Source: Lampris incognitus (lineage: Eukaryota > Chordata > Actinopteri > Lampriformes > Lampridae). Taken from it: 64,000 bases of DNA. The notes below the pieces were generated by a model. It was not told the origin of the DNA, did not search any database, and worked only from the letters and a program-made list of their open reading frames with translations. The first letter of the stretch is position 1; each line of letters begins with the position of its first letter. Shown here in pieces: positions 21,982 through 36,819 of this stretch. Location of the stretch: NCBI RefSeq assembly GCF_029633865.1, contig NC_079219.1:15841810-15905809 (forward strand). Direction: 5' to 3'. The position numbers were made by a program, and so were the translations under genes.

Positions 21982-24164
21982 TCCAAATTTTAAAATCAAA
22001 AATGATTGCCATCATCAGTATTCCATCACGATCCAATTTTACATGAAAAACAGCATGCATACATCTACACAAACTAAACACACATAAAGTCATACATACA
22101 ATGGCCTCTGACACAACCAACAATTAAAAAAAAGAAAACAGATAGAATGAAAATTATATCAATGTTATGAAGCTCAATAACAGTTTTTACAATACATAAA
22201 CAACATAAGCACAAAAGCGATTCTCAAGTATTTAATATTAAACATTCAGCACAAACCTTTAGTGTTAAAAAGGTCCACATGATTCGGGCCTATGGTTGCA
22301 GAAAGTCAGGAAGCACAAACACTGCTCTGGGATTGATGTTTCATTTCTGTTCAAATTAGATTAGATTAAAGGGAGGCCATGACACCATGCATTTCAGTCA
22401 ATTTGACGAATTTACCTCATCAGACATGGAAACAGCCACAGGCATTTTGTTTTCAAATGATTTGAACATTATGAGAATGCCTTAGCAGTAGAAAAAAAAA
22501 TAGAGTGGCCATTTTGCATCCCTGCCTGTTAGCGCTACTGTAAGTATAGAGGATGTAGAAATAAGTTAAAAACATATGCTTACATATAGTGCAACAAACT
22601 GACATTTTACAAACTGTACATTTACATAATGACACAGAATTACAAACACACACCTCTACCCTTCATTTCTCTGTGCCCACTTAAGTACAAATGGAAAACA
22701 TGGAGAGCGAGAGGTCATATTCTGAAGTTAGTATAATCTCTTAAGACGTATTCATGAACATTTGGCACGGTTTGACCAGCAGGGAAGTACTCGGTTGAAA
22801 GTGAGAAACTGGCTAGAATTTTTGTTCGGTTAAGCCAGAGTGGGAATCAAACAAAAAGGAAAAAAAAAGTGTGGGACAGAGCGACCCTTATTCCTTGAAG
22901 TATTACGAGGTGGCAGTACAAAACTTGCATGAGTGCAAACAAAATCCCCAATCAAATCGACATATACAAGTTCTTATTTCTCGTCACACTTTAGATGGCT
23001 GCCACAGGACCATGGGTAATGCTCCAGTGGAAATTGGCATTTGTAGGAGCTAAAATAAAATCAATACCTAGATAGAAATCATCCAAGTTTTCCAGGTTGC
23101 AGAGACCCATTATGGGCCTCACCATGGCTTGGAAATTGAGATTGGTTTCGGTTAAAAAAAAAAAAACACGTGAAGGGGATTCAAGACCGATTGCCGACAC
23201 TTTCTCTGTTACACTGCAGCGAACTAACTGGGAGGCTGATCTGACCCAGTAGGACTCTGAACTCGTTCTGGGCAAATGTCACACTTGTTACTGACTGGTT
23301 ATTGCTGACTGGTTTCATTAAGAAGTTGATCTTTAAGCTGATTTTAGTGGACAAAACCTGACAATATATACGTGTCAAGACTTTCTACAAGTTTGCTCGA
23401 AAGGACAAATAAACAACCTGTATCTAGACAGACTGACACAGATACCATCATGGCTTTCTTCATATGAATTTCTGTTCAAGTACAAACCCCAAAGAGTGCC
23501 ACAATCCAGCCCCCACTGTGGTTCCAGTGGGCTTTTTTTTTTCTTTTGTGTGGCATTTACACATAATTAAGACCTGGTTTCATGTTTTCAAAGTCCGATT
23601 CCACGTGGTAACACACATTCAACTGATCAAAACTTCTACCCACTGGAAAAATAAATATACTCAGTCTATTAGACCAAGAGGGATATCACAGGGTGGTCTA
23701 ATAAAATTCAAACCACAACCAATATATGGTAACTTTGTCTAAAATTAAAGCTCTAAAAATAAAACCGCGGCAAGCATCCTCACGCTACCAGCTAGTCATG
23801 TTCCTTCACTGAGACAGTCCATATAGCGGCTAGATATTCTCTCCGGAAACTTCATTTACAGTACTTAAGAAAGGTTTTGACCTTTGAATGACAAACTTCT
23901 GGATGCTCTGACGTGACCGGATTTCTGATGCTGTCATCTTAAATCTCTCAACATCTCTGACGATCACTGTTGGGGCTGAACTCGTTGACAGAAGTCAATG
24001 GACATGCGTCTCCGTTACATGCTACACGGTCCTTCTCTATAGATGAACACAGTCTTTGGTCACTAACATTGTTAAAACTTAACACTTCATATTTCAAGTA
24101 CCACAGTCATTGTTTTTTTTAGTAACTGTCCAGAGAAAGCGAAATAAGGTGGCAAATGGACAGG

Positions 24165-24172
<8 letters not shown>

Positions 24173-24257
<85 letters not shown>
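24173..24257. repeat. (TG)n microsatellite
   Basis: About 40 TG units, CA in the sense of mroh1, within its probable 3' UTR. Confidence 0.95.
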
Positions 24258-24261
<4 letters not shown>

Positions 24262-24591
24262 TTAGTGTTTGTTCTAAAATTTTACTTCATCGGTGGTGAA
24301 TGGGGCAGCATTAGCTTTGGTTGTACGCCTGTTTTGACAAATTAATTCAAATGGATCTTCCAGCCCAAAACTGCTCTGTTTTGGACTTTTGACCATGAAT
24401 CCGTGTCTGGATGTTATCCCTATCACTTTTTCGTTTTTTAGGTACTAGTTTATATGTCTTTTGAAAACCTAATATTCTGGACTTTCTCCCATCTTTTCCT
24501 GCAAATTGTGGCCCGCCACTAGTGATATCACGAAGAAGACGTGCAGACGTACACATTTTCATCCTCTTCTCGATCAGATTTTGTACGTGGG

Positions 24592-24668
24592 TCAGTGAAA
24601 GTGTCCAATGGCCTCTGCGGCCTTCACTCTCACCACAGGATCAGGATCCTGGAGCAGCATCACCAAAC
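24592..24668 (-). CDS. mroh1: mroh1 exon 42 (terminal coding exon)
   Basis: [20 protein letters not shown] then GHFH and TGA at 24594-24592. Human MROH1 ends in the same helix (LLKDPAPEVRTRAAEALG). Confidence 0.94.
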
Positions 24669-27600
24669 CTGAGAGAACACATTGTTTAATACTGAAACTT
24701 ATGAAACATATTTCACGATGTTTACTATTGCAGGATTTATTTTAATACACTGGACAATTTCTTTTGGGGGGGGTGATTCCCCCCCCCTTTTTTCTCCCCA
24801 ATTGTATCCGGCCAATTACCCCACTGTTCCGAGCTGTCCCGGTCGCTGCTCCACCCCCTCTGCCGATCCGGGGGGGCTGCAGACTACCACATGTCTCCTC
24901 CGATACATGCTTCTTTTCACCTGACAGTGAGGAGTTTCACCAGGGGGACATAGCGCATGGGAGGATCCCGCTATTCCCCCAGTCCACTCCCACCCCGCAC
25001 AGGTGCCCCGACCAACCAGAGAAGGCGTTAGTGCAGCGACCAGGACACATATGCACATTTGGCTTCCCACCCGCAGACATGGCCAATTGTGTCTGCAGGG
25101 ATGCCCAACCAAGCCGGAGGTAACACGGGGATTCGAACCACCGATCCCCATGTTGGTAGGCAACGGAATAGACCACCACACCACCCAGACGCCCTACATT
25201 GGACAATTTTATGTTCTAATTCAAGTTTATTTTTCTAGTGAAAAATTTAGAGAAAAACTGTGCAGTGGTCTACCTACCTTTAGTGATAGTGCCCATGTTA
25301 AGGTGTGACAGAAGTTCTTCTGGTAGGTTCCCCAACAGGAACCCTGATCAGAGTGCACACACATTTCACAACACACACATTATAAATCATCTGTGTCAAA
25401 TCATTGGGACACAGTGATTAATGCTTCGGGGACAGGGCACAGGTAGGAGGAGTCAGGGAGATGGGTTGTGTTTTTGAACTTGTATTTCCTGCCTCAAGTT
25501 TCACTTGGTCCACTCTGAGCCAACAAAAACCCTCCAGTTTGACATTTGTGACAAAGAGGACAGGGTGCTAAAGCAACCTGCAATATCTTTCACTCATACA
25601 GGAATGCAGTGAGGTTTTTTTTTATGCTGATTAAATAAAGATTTACTATTTCTTCACTATGATGCATCGACATCCCTAAAACAGAGATTATGTTTTACAC
25701 ATTTGTACGTTTTTAAAGTTGTGTAGACTTGTAAGGATGACAGATGATACAGCTTTCACTTAAAATTTTGTATCTCAACACTAAGAACTAGTATTCATTT
25801 GAATTTTAAGTTTGCTCTTACCAAAGCTTGCAGAGTATCTAAATGATGGGTATTTGATATGAATTTCAAGCATTTTTTTTCTAGGTTCAAATCAACCAAC
25901 AGCTGTGAATGGATGTGCAGCACTTCCTGTGAATTGCAGAGGAACATTACTGCAACAGGTCTTTATGCATGCTCAGTACTCCAGGTAAGAAAATCAAAGA
26001 AAGTTGAATTAGTTCATCTGAACACAACGTTTATTGACAGATACGTTTCATCACTCATCTAAGTGACCTCTTCAGCCTAAACTGACTGCAGGTATCCCCA
26101 CCCTTATAAACAATACAGTGGCATAACAACCGAAACCACCAACCAGTTTCATATGCAAGTATGGGTGTGACCATTAACTAGAGTTTTGATGGCCATGTGT
26201 ACTATTCACAGAGGATTCGGGAATGTTTGCAATCACAGCATTGTAACTGTTTCAAACCCCAAAACATGCCGCACCAGAAGTCGGTCCACCCCAAGGATCG
26301 GGTCCCCCGGCACAAACAGAGCAATAAAGTGCACGCTGTAAAGTGCCAGGAGGGTTGCCGTGACTTATATATTGGGGTAACTAAACAGACACTGGCCAAG
26401 AGGATGGCACAACACGGAAGAGCTAACACGTCAGGCCAGGACTCCACCGTCTACAGGCCAGTGGCCACTCTTTCAAGGATGAGGATGTGCACATCCTTGA
26501 TAGGGAGGCACACTGGTTTGAACGGGGAGTCAAAGAGGCAATCTATGTGAAGAGGGAATGACCATCCCTGAACCGAGGGGGGCACCTAAGAGTACATCTG
26601 TCACCATCTTATAATGCTGTGATTGCAAACATTCCCCAATCCTCTGTGACTAGTACACATGGCCATTGTTATTCTAGTTAATGGTCACGCCCATATTTAC
26701 ATATGAAACTGATCATTGCTTTTGGTCGTTATGCCACTGTATTGTTTATAAGGGTGGGGATGCCTGCAGTCTGTTGAGACTGAAGATGTCACTTAGTTGA
26801 GTGATGAAACAAGTCTGTCAATGAACATCCAGATGAACTGATTCAACTTTCTTTGATTATTGCATCAGCTTGGTCTAAAACAGTAGGCACTCTAAATAAG
26901 TGAAATTCAACAGCTCAGTACTGGTGAATTATACGAATATTAGCCCTAGCCCCGATGACATCTCAAGACAGTACAAAGTAGGGTCGCCCCAATACAAATA
27001 TTTCGAACTTTGATACTTGTGACAGCCCTAGTAGGACTTAGGATTTGGGAGAGTCTGGAGCTACTTTTTACAGTGTAGTAAACATACCTATAAACATAGC
27101 AGCTCCTGCTCTGACCTCAGGCCAGTTGCTCTTGAAGAACTGGATGACTGAGTTGTGGTAGAAGTTTAGCATGCCGGGGAAGTCCTGGATCTATGAAACA
27201 GATAAAAAAAGAAAATAATTTAGCTCCATAGTTTTTTCTTTGCCAGACTCGAACTAAACTTTTTTTTTGTGTGGGACAAAACTTAACATCACATGAGCAC
27301 TTGTTAGCGTAACCAAAAGCTTATGGTGATTGGGGACATTTTCTGGCCACATCAAGCCCCTTCGACAAGCTCTATATTTAAACATATAACACAGATTTAC
27401 ATGGCCCTTTTGCTCAGATTCAAATTAAGACAGGATAGTTCTACTTCCTGGGTTATGGTTTTTGTTCTGTGCAATTAGGATTCATGGTGCCACAATCAGC
27501 CCTGCTAAATCACTTATGAATATGAGCATGTGTGCGTGTGTATTTGTGCGCCTCACCAGATATTTAGTGAGATCATTGATGAACTCGCCATAATGCAGAC

Positions 27601-28283
27601 CCTTGTCGTCAAGAAGATGGTTCTGGAACATGGCCGTGATCTGGTCTGAACCGACCACGGGAGCACATACACGCATTGAATACTTACATGCCTAAAACGT
27701 GCACGCACAGACACAAACAAGGAAACAAATCAGGATTTTGATGATACTGTAACTATCAGGGTAATGCAAGTAATATTATTGTGTCAAAGGACACAACTGT
27801 AAATCCTGTTCATCCATAGAATGCTTTTTTTCAAACAAAATGTGTGTGTGTGTCGATGCAAGATTCATACCTTGACTACCTGTGGGTTTGGGTCAACAAG
27901 GTGTAACAGAAGGCTAACCAGAACATTGTGGATCTGGTCTTTAAACACTGGCTCTCCTGAACCGAACTTGGACAGGTTTCCTAGAAGGAGGATGGATGCA
28001 CAGCGGATCTCATCATTCTCCTAGAAGAGAAGGGCAAAACACATCATTTGTCTGTGTGTTTCTTGTGTACGTTTGTGTTAAATTGTGAGAAATTCCCAAC
28101 TTTGCCTACAGGAGAGTGTCTGAGCCAAAGTAAAGAACAAATGGGAAACCTACATTCTCCAGGAACGGTTTGATCTTCATGAAGATATAGACCACTAGTA
28201 AATGGACGTTCTTCTTGTCCAGAAAGAGGAGTACCTTGGACAGACCTGACATAGCCTCTAGTGTTATCAGCTTGCCTAGAGAA

Positions 28284-28315
<32 letters not shown>

Positions 28316-30733
28316 GAACAGAGGGAGAGAGACTTAATAATCTCTTATTTCTCCTAGTTACCAGTTTAACACAGATGCTTTTTGTCTGTTTAGAAAATGG
28401 CCGACATATTTTGAACTTTGTGACATGTAATTTCTTGTTTTATCTGCTGACAGCTGCTTTGTGATGAAGCACTTTGTTTTGTTCATTTGTCTTTCTGTTT
28501 TTACACTCACTGCGAAGCACTCTGTTGTATTCATTTAAAAAAAAGCAAAATACAAATGAAATGTATCATCACCATCTGTAATGAACCTTGAAAATAAAAA
28601 AAAAACTGAAAGATTCAGCTAACCATCTGCCCAGACAGATACTGCTGTGATTCATGTAGCCTGACTGTAACCTCACCTTTTTAAATTCTGTTAAGAAAGC
28701 TGTTGTGGTCTTACCTGGATCATCCCTCTCCTCCATGCCTGAACTCATGGCTGCCAGCAGCTCCTTGGCATACTTATTGACCTGGTGGGCGAGGGATAGC
28801 GGGAGGGGTCGAAAGAAGGACAAAAGGAGAAATTAAAAAGGAAGAAATGAAAATAGGAAAGAAGGGGGGGGGGGTGTATCAGAAAGAAAGAAAGAGAGAC
28901 CAATTCATATTCATAATTCAATCTATTACTACTACTTTTGGGGTCGCCACCATGGATCATCCGTTTCCATATTCATATTTCAATATCAATTCAAATTCAT
29001 AATATTCCCAATACATTTTTTAATCATATTTTCTTTTTGTCTATTGTTCAGTGACTGTTGGGTTTATTGCTAAAACAAAGGAAACTGAATCTCATCTCAA
29101 ACATTTTAATGGCCAATATGCGACAGGTTAGGCAGGCTGTGCGTATATGTCAGCCTGATAGTGTGCGTGTGTGTGTGATATGTGGACAGCGTGTGCGCAC
29201 ACTTATGTAGTACCTTTTCAGGTGATCCCACACCTATATTGCCAAGCCCTCGCACGGCCAACATACGGACTGTGCTGCAAGGATCTGATATCCTCTCCAT
29301 CATGTTGTTCATCAAGACATCCAGCAACAACAACTCCGTCACCACATGGTGGTTTAAGAGCTGGCCACAGAGAACATCAGGCACAGAGAGACACGGAGAG
29401 GGAGAGGGAGAGAGATATCATGTTTGCATGACAGCTAACGGAAAAAAAAAAATCGTAATTTTAATTAATAAGCTTTAGCAACATAATAGCATGGGTTAAT
29501 ACTTTAACCAACCAGGATTTTTTTGCCTTTCTTCCTAATGTTTTGTTTACTTTATTTTATGTGTGTGTTTTGACATGAGTGCGTGTGTGTGTGTGTGTGT
29601 GTGTCTGTCACCTCGGAGAAGAAAGCAGTGACTGTGACCCTCTGGCATTCATAGATGTTGTTCAGACAGGGACACAAACACTCGACAATGGAGGGCAATC
29701 TGGGACCCGCGTACTTAGCCATCACCCTGGAGGCGAGAAGCGAACAAATCAGAGACCAGGATTTATATACTCAGTAGGTACATGCAAGGAACAAAACCCA
29801 CTTTTCCCATGAAGCACAGTGATCAGGAGAAAGCCACCACGTGAAACCATATTGATTTCACCTATTAACCCCAATCTAGTCAATATATCGATATTTTGTC
29901 GATATTGTAATATAAGACTAGATATCGTCTGGGATTTTGGATATCGTAATATCGTGACATGAAATAATTTTCTTTTCATGTTTTAAAGGCTGCATTACAG
30001 TAAAGAGATGCAATTTTCTGAACTTACTAGACTGTTCTAGCTGCTATATTATTTGTCTCTACCTGTTTGGAAATCATATCTACGCCACTAATGAGTGTTT
30101 ATCAAAAGTGTCATTGTATAAATATTTTGTGAGAACACCAATAGTCATCTCTACATCTATCTATCCATTATCCAAACCGCTTATCCTGCTCTCAGGGTCA
30201 TTGGGCGGCAGGCGCAGAGACACCCTGGACAGGCTGCCAGGCCATCACAGGGTGTCATCTCTACAATATTGTCAAAATATCAGTAGAGGTATCGGTCAAA
30301 AATATCATGATATTTGATTTTATCCATATCGTCCAGCCCTAGATACAAGACAGTTGGATTGCAAAGTCCTATGGCTCAATACAAAGGGAGGGGTTTCTGA
30401 TGTTTTGTAACACTTCGTGGCTCCGAAGGTTTTTGTTTAAAAATGGATTTTGGGTTTGACTGCAATGATCACTTTTTTTTAAAAACTACGTCAGCGGAAA
30501 GCGAAGCAATCATCTCTAATGTATTTCTGACCCTTGTGTAGCGACACCTTTACCAAACTGTTGTATGAAATTTTATCTCCCTACCAGACCCCAGGCAGAG
30601 AGCCACATTAACAGCAAGCAGTACTCATAATAGCGATATTATCAATCTGACATATTTGAACATGACTATCAGTTCAGCTAATCCAAAGATATCAAACAGG
30701 TTTCATGAATATGTATGTGTGTGAGCGCACATA

Positions 30734-30769
<36 letters not shown>

Positions 30770-32104
30770 CACAGTATACCTGGCCAGAAGTGTAATACCA
30801 GCAGTGTGTGTACTCTCTTCCTTCATTGTGTCCCAGGCATTATCCTCGTCCAGCTTTCCAACCACCTGTTCCAGTTGGGTGCGTGCTAAGAGGATACGCA
30901 GTGCATCCACTGCTACCCTGAGGTATTAGACCACAAGATTAACCCACATCGTACAGATGTGCTAGAAATCACATCAGCATCGTGGCCTATTAAAAAGAAA
31001 CAATAGGACTACTTTCTTATAATGTTTTGATAACTCTTCACCCACCTGTAACTTAAACCCTTGAGTGGTTTTTAAATCGATTTCTAAAGCTGGTTCTGAA
31101 TAATATGTTATCCTTACGGAGGAGCGGGCGAAGGGGGGGAAGCAGATACTCACCCTGCCACATGGAAAGAGGCAGCACTTTTATTGCTGTTCGGGGCCGA
31201 CACCCCGACACTGGCTCCCAGTCTGACGACAAGACAGGAGAAGAGCTGAGGGAAGAGAGTGACGGCTGCCTCCTGACTCTGACCATTTAGTAACAGCTCC
31301 TTAAGACCACAGGTTATCTGCAGAGTGAGAACACAACATACAACACGCACACCGATCAATTTCTGTCAGCTGGAGGCAGAGAGTTGTAGTTTGCAAGACA
31401 GAAGACTGTTTTGGTTAAAAGTAAATGATTCATGACACAGGGGTGTTGAGGTTTGCACTATTGCACCACAAGAGAGAGGTTCCAAGGTTTGAGTCCAGGT
31501 TCTTCCTGATTAGAGTCTGCATGTTGTCTGCATGTTGTCTCCTGGTTCATGTGGGCGTCCGTCCACATCCGCAAACACAAAGTGTTCGGTTTGGTATCAG
31601 ACACTCCTGCTGTCACCCTTGACGAGGACACGGGGCTCAGAACTTGGGGTTGGGACCCGGGAGCCCCACTGTCACCGCCCATCAAATTATTTGGTTTGGT
31701 CAACTTCAAAGATGAATAAAGTGCGACTTAACTTAACTGGTAAACAATAAAACTGATGCATTCTGCTCATCTCAGTCTCGAAATATCTGGCAATTCAGTG
31801 CAACCCATCACACCTACAGTCCAAAAACCCTAGATAAATATATTGTTATGTTTCTTTTGTTTTGGGGGGTTCCCCCTTTTTATCCCCAATTGTATCCGGC
31901 CAATTACCCCACTCTACCAAGCCGCCCCGGTCACTGCTCCACCCTACCACATACCTCTTCCGATACATGGGGAGTGACCCGCCGCTTCTTTTCACCTGAC
32001 AGTAAGGAGTTTTGCCAGAGGGACGTAGCGTGTGGGAGGATCATGCTATTCCTCCCTTCTTTATTCATGAATCGAGAAATAAATTGGACCAGAATGGAGA
32101 CAGT

Positions 32105-32145
<41 letters not shown>

Positions 32146-33055
32146 ACGCGCGTGAGAGACTTACAGCTAATGGCTGACTGTTGGCAACCTTGGTAAACCC
32201 CGTTCTCATCATTGATTCTTTCTTGTCCACGTAAGGTGCCATGACACCTAACTTTTCCATCACCATTTCCATGATCTGATTGGCTATGAGGGGATCTGCC
32301 CCAAGGGCCATCCACATCTCACTGGTCCAGCTGGGCAAAGGAGACAAAAACTACAACTTTATGGTGCTGCTGTCAAAGGTCAGTCCACTGAATAATATAA
32401 TAACTTTGTGCGAAAAAGACAAAAATTATTTTCTGACAATTTTGCATAGTGAGCAATTAGTGTTTCATTTTTGATACGAATTTGTTGACAAGGCTCAACC
32501 GAGAGTGCGAGACTGTGTGTGTGTGGGTGGGTGTGTGTGTGTATATAGGGGGGGTTAGAGTGGTGTGTACCTGTCAAACGGTAGTGGCTGGTTGGCAAGT
32601 GTATTAATGACAGTCTGAAGATGCTGGGTAGCCAAAATTAGAACCGTTTGTCCCACTGCCACTTTCACCTAAGCATGGAAAGAGCAAGTAATTAGCTCCT
32701 TCAGTGTGCTATATCAATGAATAATTTATGAATGTGCAAATTAGTAATGGAATCTTAAAAATATCACAAATATTCATCCTGTCTTGTATATTCTGACCTG
32801 CTCTTCTGTGATACTCTGCAGACGCAGATGCAGCACCTCCAGCATCTCTGGAACCTGGTAAAAACACACACACAAAGCAGAACGTAATTGTGTGAGACGT
32901 TCAGACAGACAGACAGACAGAGAGAGAGAGAGAGAGAGATATCGGTATCCGAAAGAGACCTTTGACCTTTAACCAAGTCTTTAATGGTCCAATTTTCCAT
33001 TCACATTAAAATAATAGTAGTATTAACACAGATGCTCACACACACACACACACAC

Positions 33056-33089
<34 letters not shown>

Positions 33090-36000
33090 TGAACAACAAT
33101 CCCCATACACAGCAAAAACAAAAGATACCATCCTTCCCTTTTTCAGAAATTAAGTAGTAGTAACTGGTTTTCTACAGTGCCCAAGACACCTCCATGTCCC
33201 CAAACAGAAACAAATTCTTTCAAGTTTGAAATCATTTTGAAATACGTGAAATCAGTTTTCGACCGAGCAGCCACGAGACCCCTAAACATGAGTGTAGCAT
33301 CTGTGGACCCTGTGCCTTTCATTTTGTTTCTTCTATTAAGCCAAATGCTAATTTTTGCCTGACCAATCAGAAAATTAACCAAGATCTCCGAGAGAGACAC
33401 ACACACACGCACCAATTGTTGTTCTATTGCATCAGTAGTATCCCCACACTTTTGAGTATATTTGAAACAAAAAAATTAAACAGTTGTACACAAGCAGCTA
33501 CATAGGTATTGGACAGCAACACAAAGTGTGTGTGTACATGCATTTTCGTACCAGTTCTTGTAACCCAGCTCCTCGGCTCTTCAGCAGAGTATTGAGAATG
33601 ACAGAGGAAGCTCGACAGCAGTTGGCCTGACTGTCCACTAGTCCTTCAAACAACATGAACACCACCGTCGTCAACTGCTGCGGGGGCAGACGCTTGCTCA
33701 TTACCTATCACACACACAAATAATAGATGTGGTCACATGAATACAGGGGTGCATGGTCAGACAAAAATAAACATGAAAACCTGTGTGCACCAGTTAACAC
33801 AGGTGTATACAGAGACAAAGACAGAACGTAATCCATATTTTGTACATTGCAACTCACAAGAACTTAACAGTAACAATGCTAAAGTCCCTTTCCATCTGAC
33901 TTTTCATTTACAACGGGACACTTGTTGCATCTGTCAGGTGCTACCCAGTGCACACGTTACAGCGTTCAGCACTTTGTAATCCACGAGTTCTGACTCCAGT
34001 GGTGGTTTGAGTGGAATCTATTACAAAAGAAAGCCTGCAGACTTCACAGACACAATCCCCAAAACTTTATCGAACATTCAATACAAAGCATTGAGCAGTT
34101 TGACTGACTGATTTGTTTACAGCACGATTGATTGTATGTGCTTTCTCACTATGTGGGGTGTAAAACTGGCACAAATAAAAAAATTACGTTGATGCCATTA
34201 ATGTTCTATCTTAAACAAAATTAAGAGGGTTCGAGGTTTAATAACAGAGGAAGAAAGAACAGATTTAGGGGTGAATGCTTTGGTAAAGAGTATGCTGTCA
34301 ATACTGATCAGGAGATGGAAAGTTAAATTCAAACTTGTGAATCTGGGCAGTTGAGTGCCTGGCTGAAGGGAACAAAGTCTACCTTTGTGAGGTCCGAGCA
34401 GGCCTTGTAGAGAACAGTGTGGTCGGGGTTTTCTAGTTTGTCACGCAGGGGCAGTATGCTTTCTATGCCCTCGTCCCTGTAATCATGGTAGAAACCTACA
34501 GATAGAATAGTATCGGCAGGTAAAGATAGACAGAAATGAGGACATCAAACAGTAATCATAATAACTAAGGTTCAGTAAGGTATTCTTTACTGAACCTTAC
34601 AGCTGACCAACAGAGTGAGAAATGGAAAGCTGGGGTTAAAGCTGGACTAACTGCAATATAATATAATCTATATACTAATATACTAACACCCATCCATCCA
34701 TTACCCAAGCCACTCATCCTAATTAGGGTCGCAGGATGCTGGAGCCTATCCCAACAATCATTGGGCGGCAGGCGGGGAGACACCCTGGACAGGCTGCCAG
34801 ACCATCACAGGGCCCCCACACACACACACACACGCGCACACACACACACACACACACACCCTTGGGACAATTTAGTATGGCCGATTCACCTGACCTACAT
34901 GTCTTTGGACTGTGGGAGGAAACCAGAGCACCCGGTAGAAACCCACGCAGACACGGGGAGAACATGCAAACTCCACACAGAGGACGGCCCAGAATGACCC
35001 CCAAAGCTGGCCTTCTTGCTGTGAGGCGATCGCGTTAACCACTGCGCCACCGTGCCGCCCAATATACTAACGTAATATACATAATTCCCTAATAATAACT
35101 CATAATAGGGCTCAATAATATGGCACTTCCAAAGTGCTAATAAAGGTTAGGGGGCTCTAGTGTCCAGATGGTACAAGGCTGGCAGTAGCGCTAACACAGA
35201 CGTGGTGTCAATTTCGCTGGGCATGAGGTGGTTTTTCTCTCGCCTGGATGCATTTGCTCATTTTCCGGGCTCGCCATGACATCACTTGCGCCGAAATGGG
35301 CGTGGGGACACAGTAAAGGCTGTATCAGTCAAAATCAGGTGGTGCATTGCTAGTTTGGTGTCAAATAAAACCAAATATTATGCCTGCGTCTCCGCCTGGT
35401 CAGACCAGGTCTTAGTGCAGACGCAGGCGTTGTGTGGTAGTTTCCGGGCTCTAGGCGAAGGTGCACTAAGAAAAGACTCATCCAAAATTACACACGCCAT
35501 TTTTGTGTATGTTATGTTGTCCTATTTCGTGAATAATTTCACAAATGAATACTGTCATAAACTTTGTTTTTGGGGGATTCCCCCCCCCTTTTTTTCTCCT
35601 TAATTGTCAATTGTACTTGGCCAATTACCCCACTCTTCCGAGCCATCCCGGTCTCTGCTCCAGCCCGTGCCGATCCAGGGAGGGCTGCAGACTACCACAT
35701 GCCTCCTCTGATACATGTGGAGTCACCAGCCACTTCTTTTCACCTGACAGTGAGGAGTTCGCCAGGGTGACATAGCGTGTTGGAGGATTACGCTACTCCC
35801 TCCAGTTCCCCCTCCCCCTGAACAGGCGCCCCGACCAACCAGAGGAGGCACTGGTGCAGCGACCAGGACACATACCCACATCTGGCTTCCCACCCGCAGA
35901 CACAGCCAATTGTGTCTGTAGGGATGCTCGACCACGCCGGAGGTAACACAGTGATTCAAACCAGCGATCCCCATGTTGGTGGGCAGCGGAATAGACCGCC

Positions 36001-36762
36001 ACACTACTCGGAAAGCTCGTCATAAACCTTTTTAGTCAAAAAACAAAATATCTGCACGTGTATCATTGTCTTCAAACATGAAACAGGCAATGCGTGTCAT
36101 TATGCATGGAAAACAACATGGTGACGGGGATTTCAATATTTCAATTAACACCCTTCACCCCGAGAGAACAAACTGATTGTCTAGTGTAATCGATCCGCGA
36201 TCCAACTATTTAAGGTTTCCTGCTGTGTTCACAGAATGTGCAAGAAAGAGAGAAAGACGCTGGTGAGAACGAAGACACGTTAAACGGTAGCCTGTCAAAT
36301 AATCATGTTTGCGTGTTGTCCCATATCACATTGGAATTAGTGTTAATGTATGTTGTATATGCACTTGGTGACTCTGCACCTCCTGAACAAGGACATCAGT
36401 TTCTTCCTTTTGAGAAGCTTTTTTGCCTTAGCCAGTCTGGACTTTGGACGTCCATTACGAAATTGACAGTTCGCCATGTCAGAGAGCGCGCTGCTTTTAA
36501 AGGGAATGAGAGGAGCTGACTTGATTGGCTGTATGTGAAGACAGCCCCCACCACTCCTACTGATAATTTATTCCTTCTATTCCAACGCTTTTACAACTGC
36601 ACCTCCATTGCACCCGATTATGGGCAGCACAGCGTGTCCCAAAATTAGCAAAAAAGTGTTGGCCACACCATAGACTGACTTGCACCATGAACAAGCACCA
36701 ACGCCTTCGACTTTGAAGTCCTAGGTCTCTTTTGGTACTTTTAGTTGTAAAATAGAATTAAT

Positions 36763-36819
<57 letters not shown>

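Larger units (their letters stand above)
21976..24591 (-). other. mroh1: mroh1 3' UTR (probable)
   Basis: A stretch free of recognisable transposons downstream of the mroh1 stop, ending at a candidate AATAAA on the - strand. It contains a long (CA)n in the mRNA sense (24173-24257). The extent is inferred; an earlier non-canonical signal could end the transcript sooner. Confidence 0.35.

Noticed and set aside
24816-25184. 120-residue frame, repeated in similar form at 35723, 42620, 47605, 49710 and 56510
   Set aside because: The repeated [14 protein letters not shown]-type frames are all in SINE family A and not genes.
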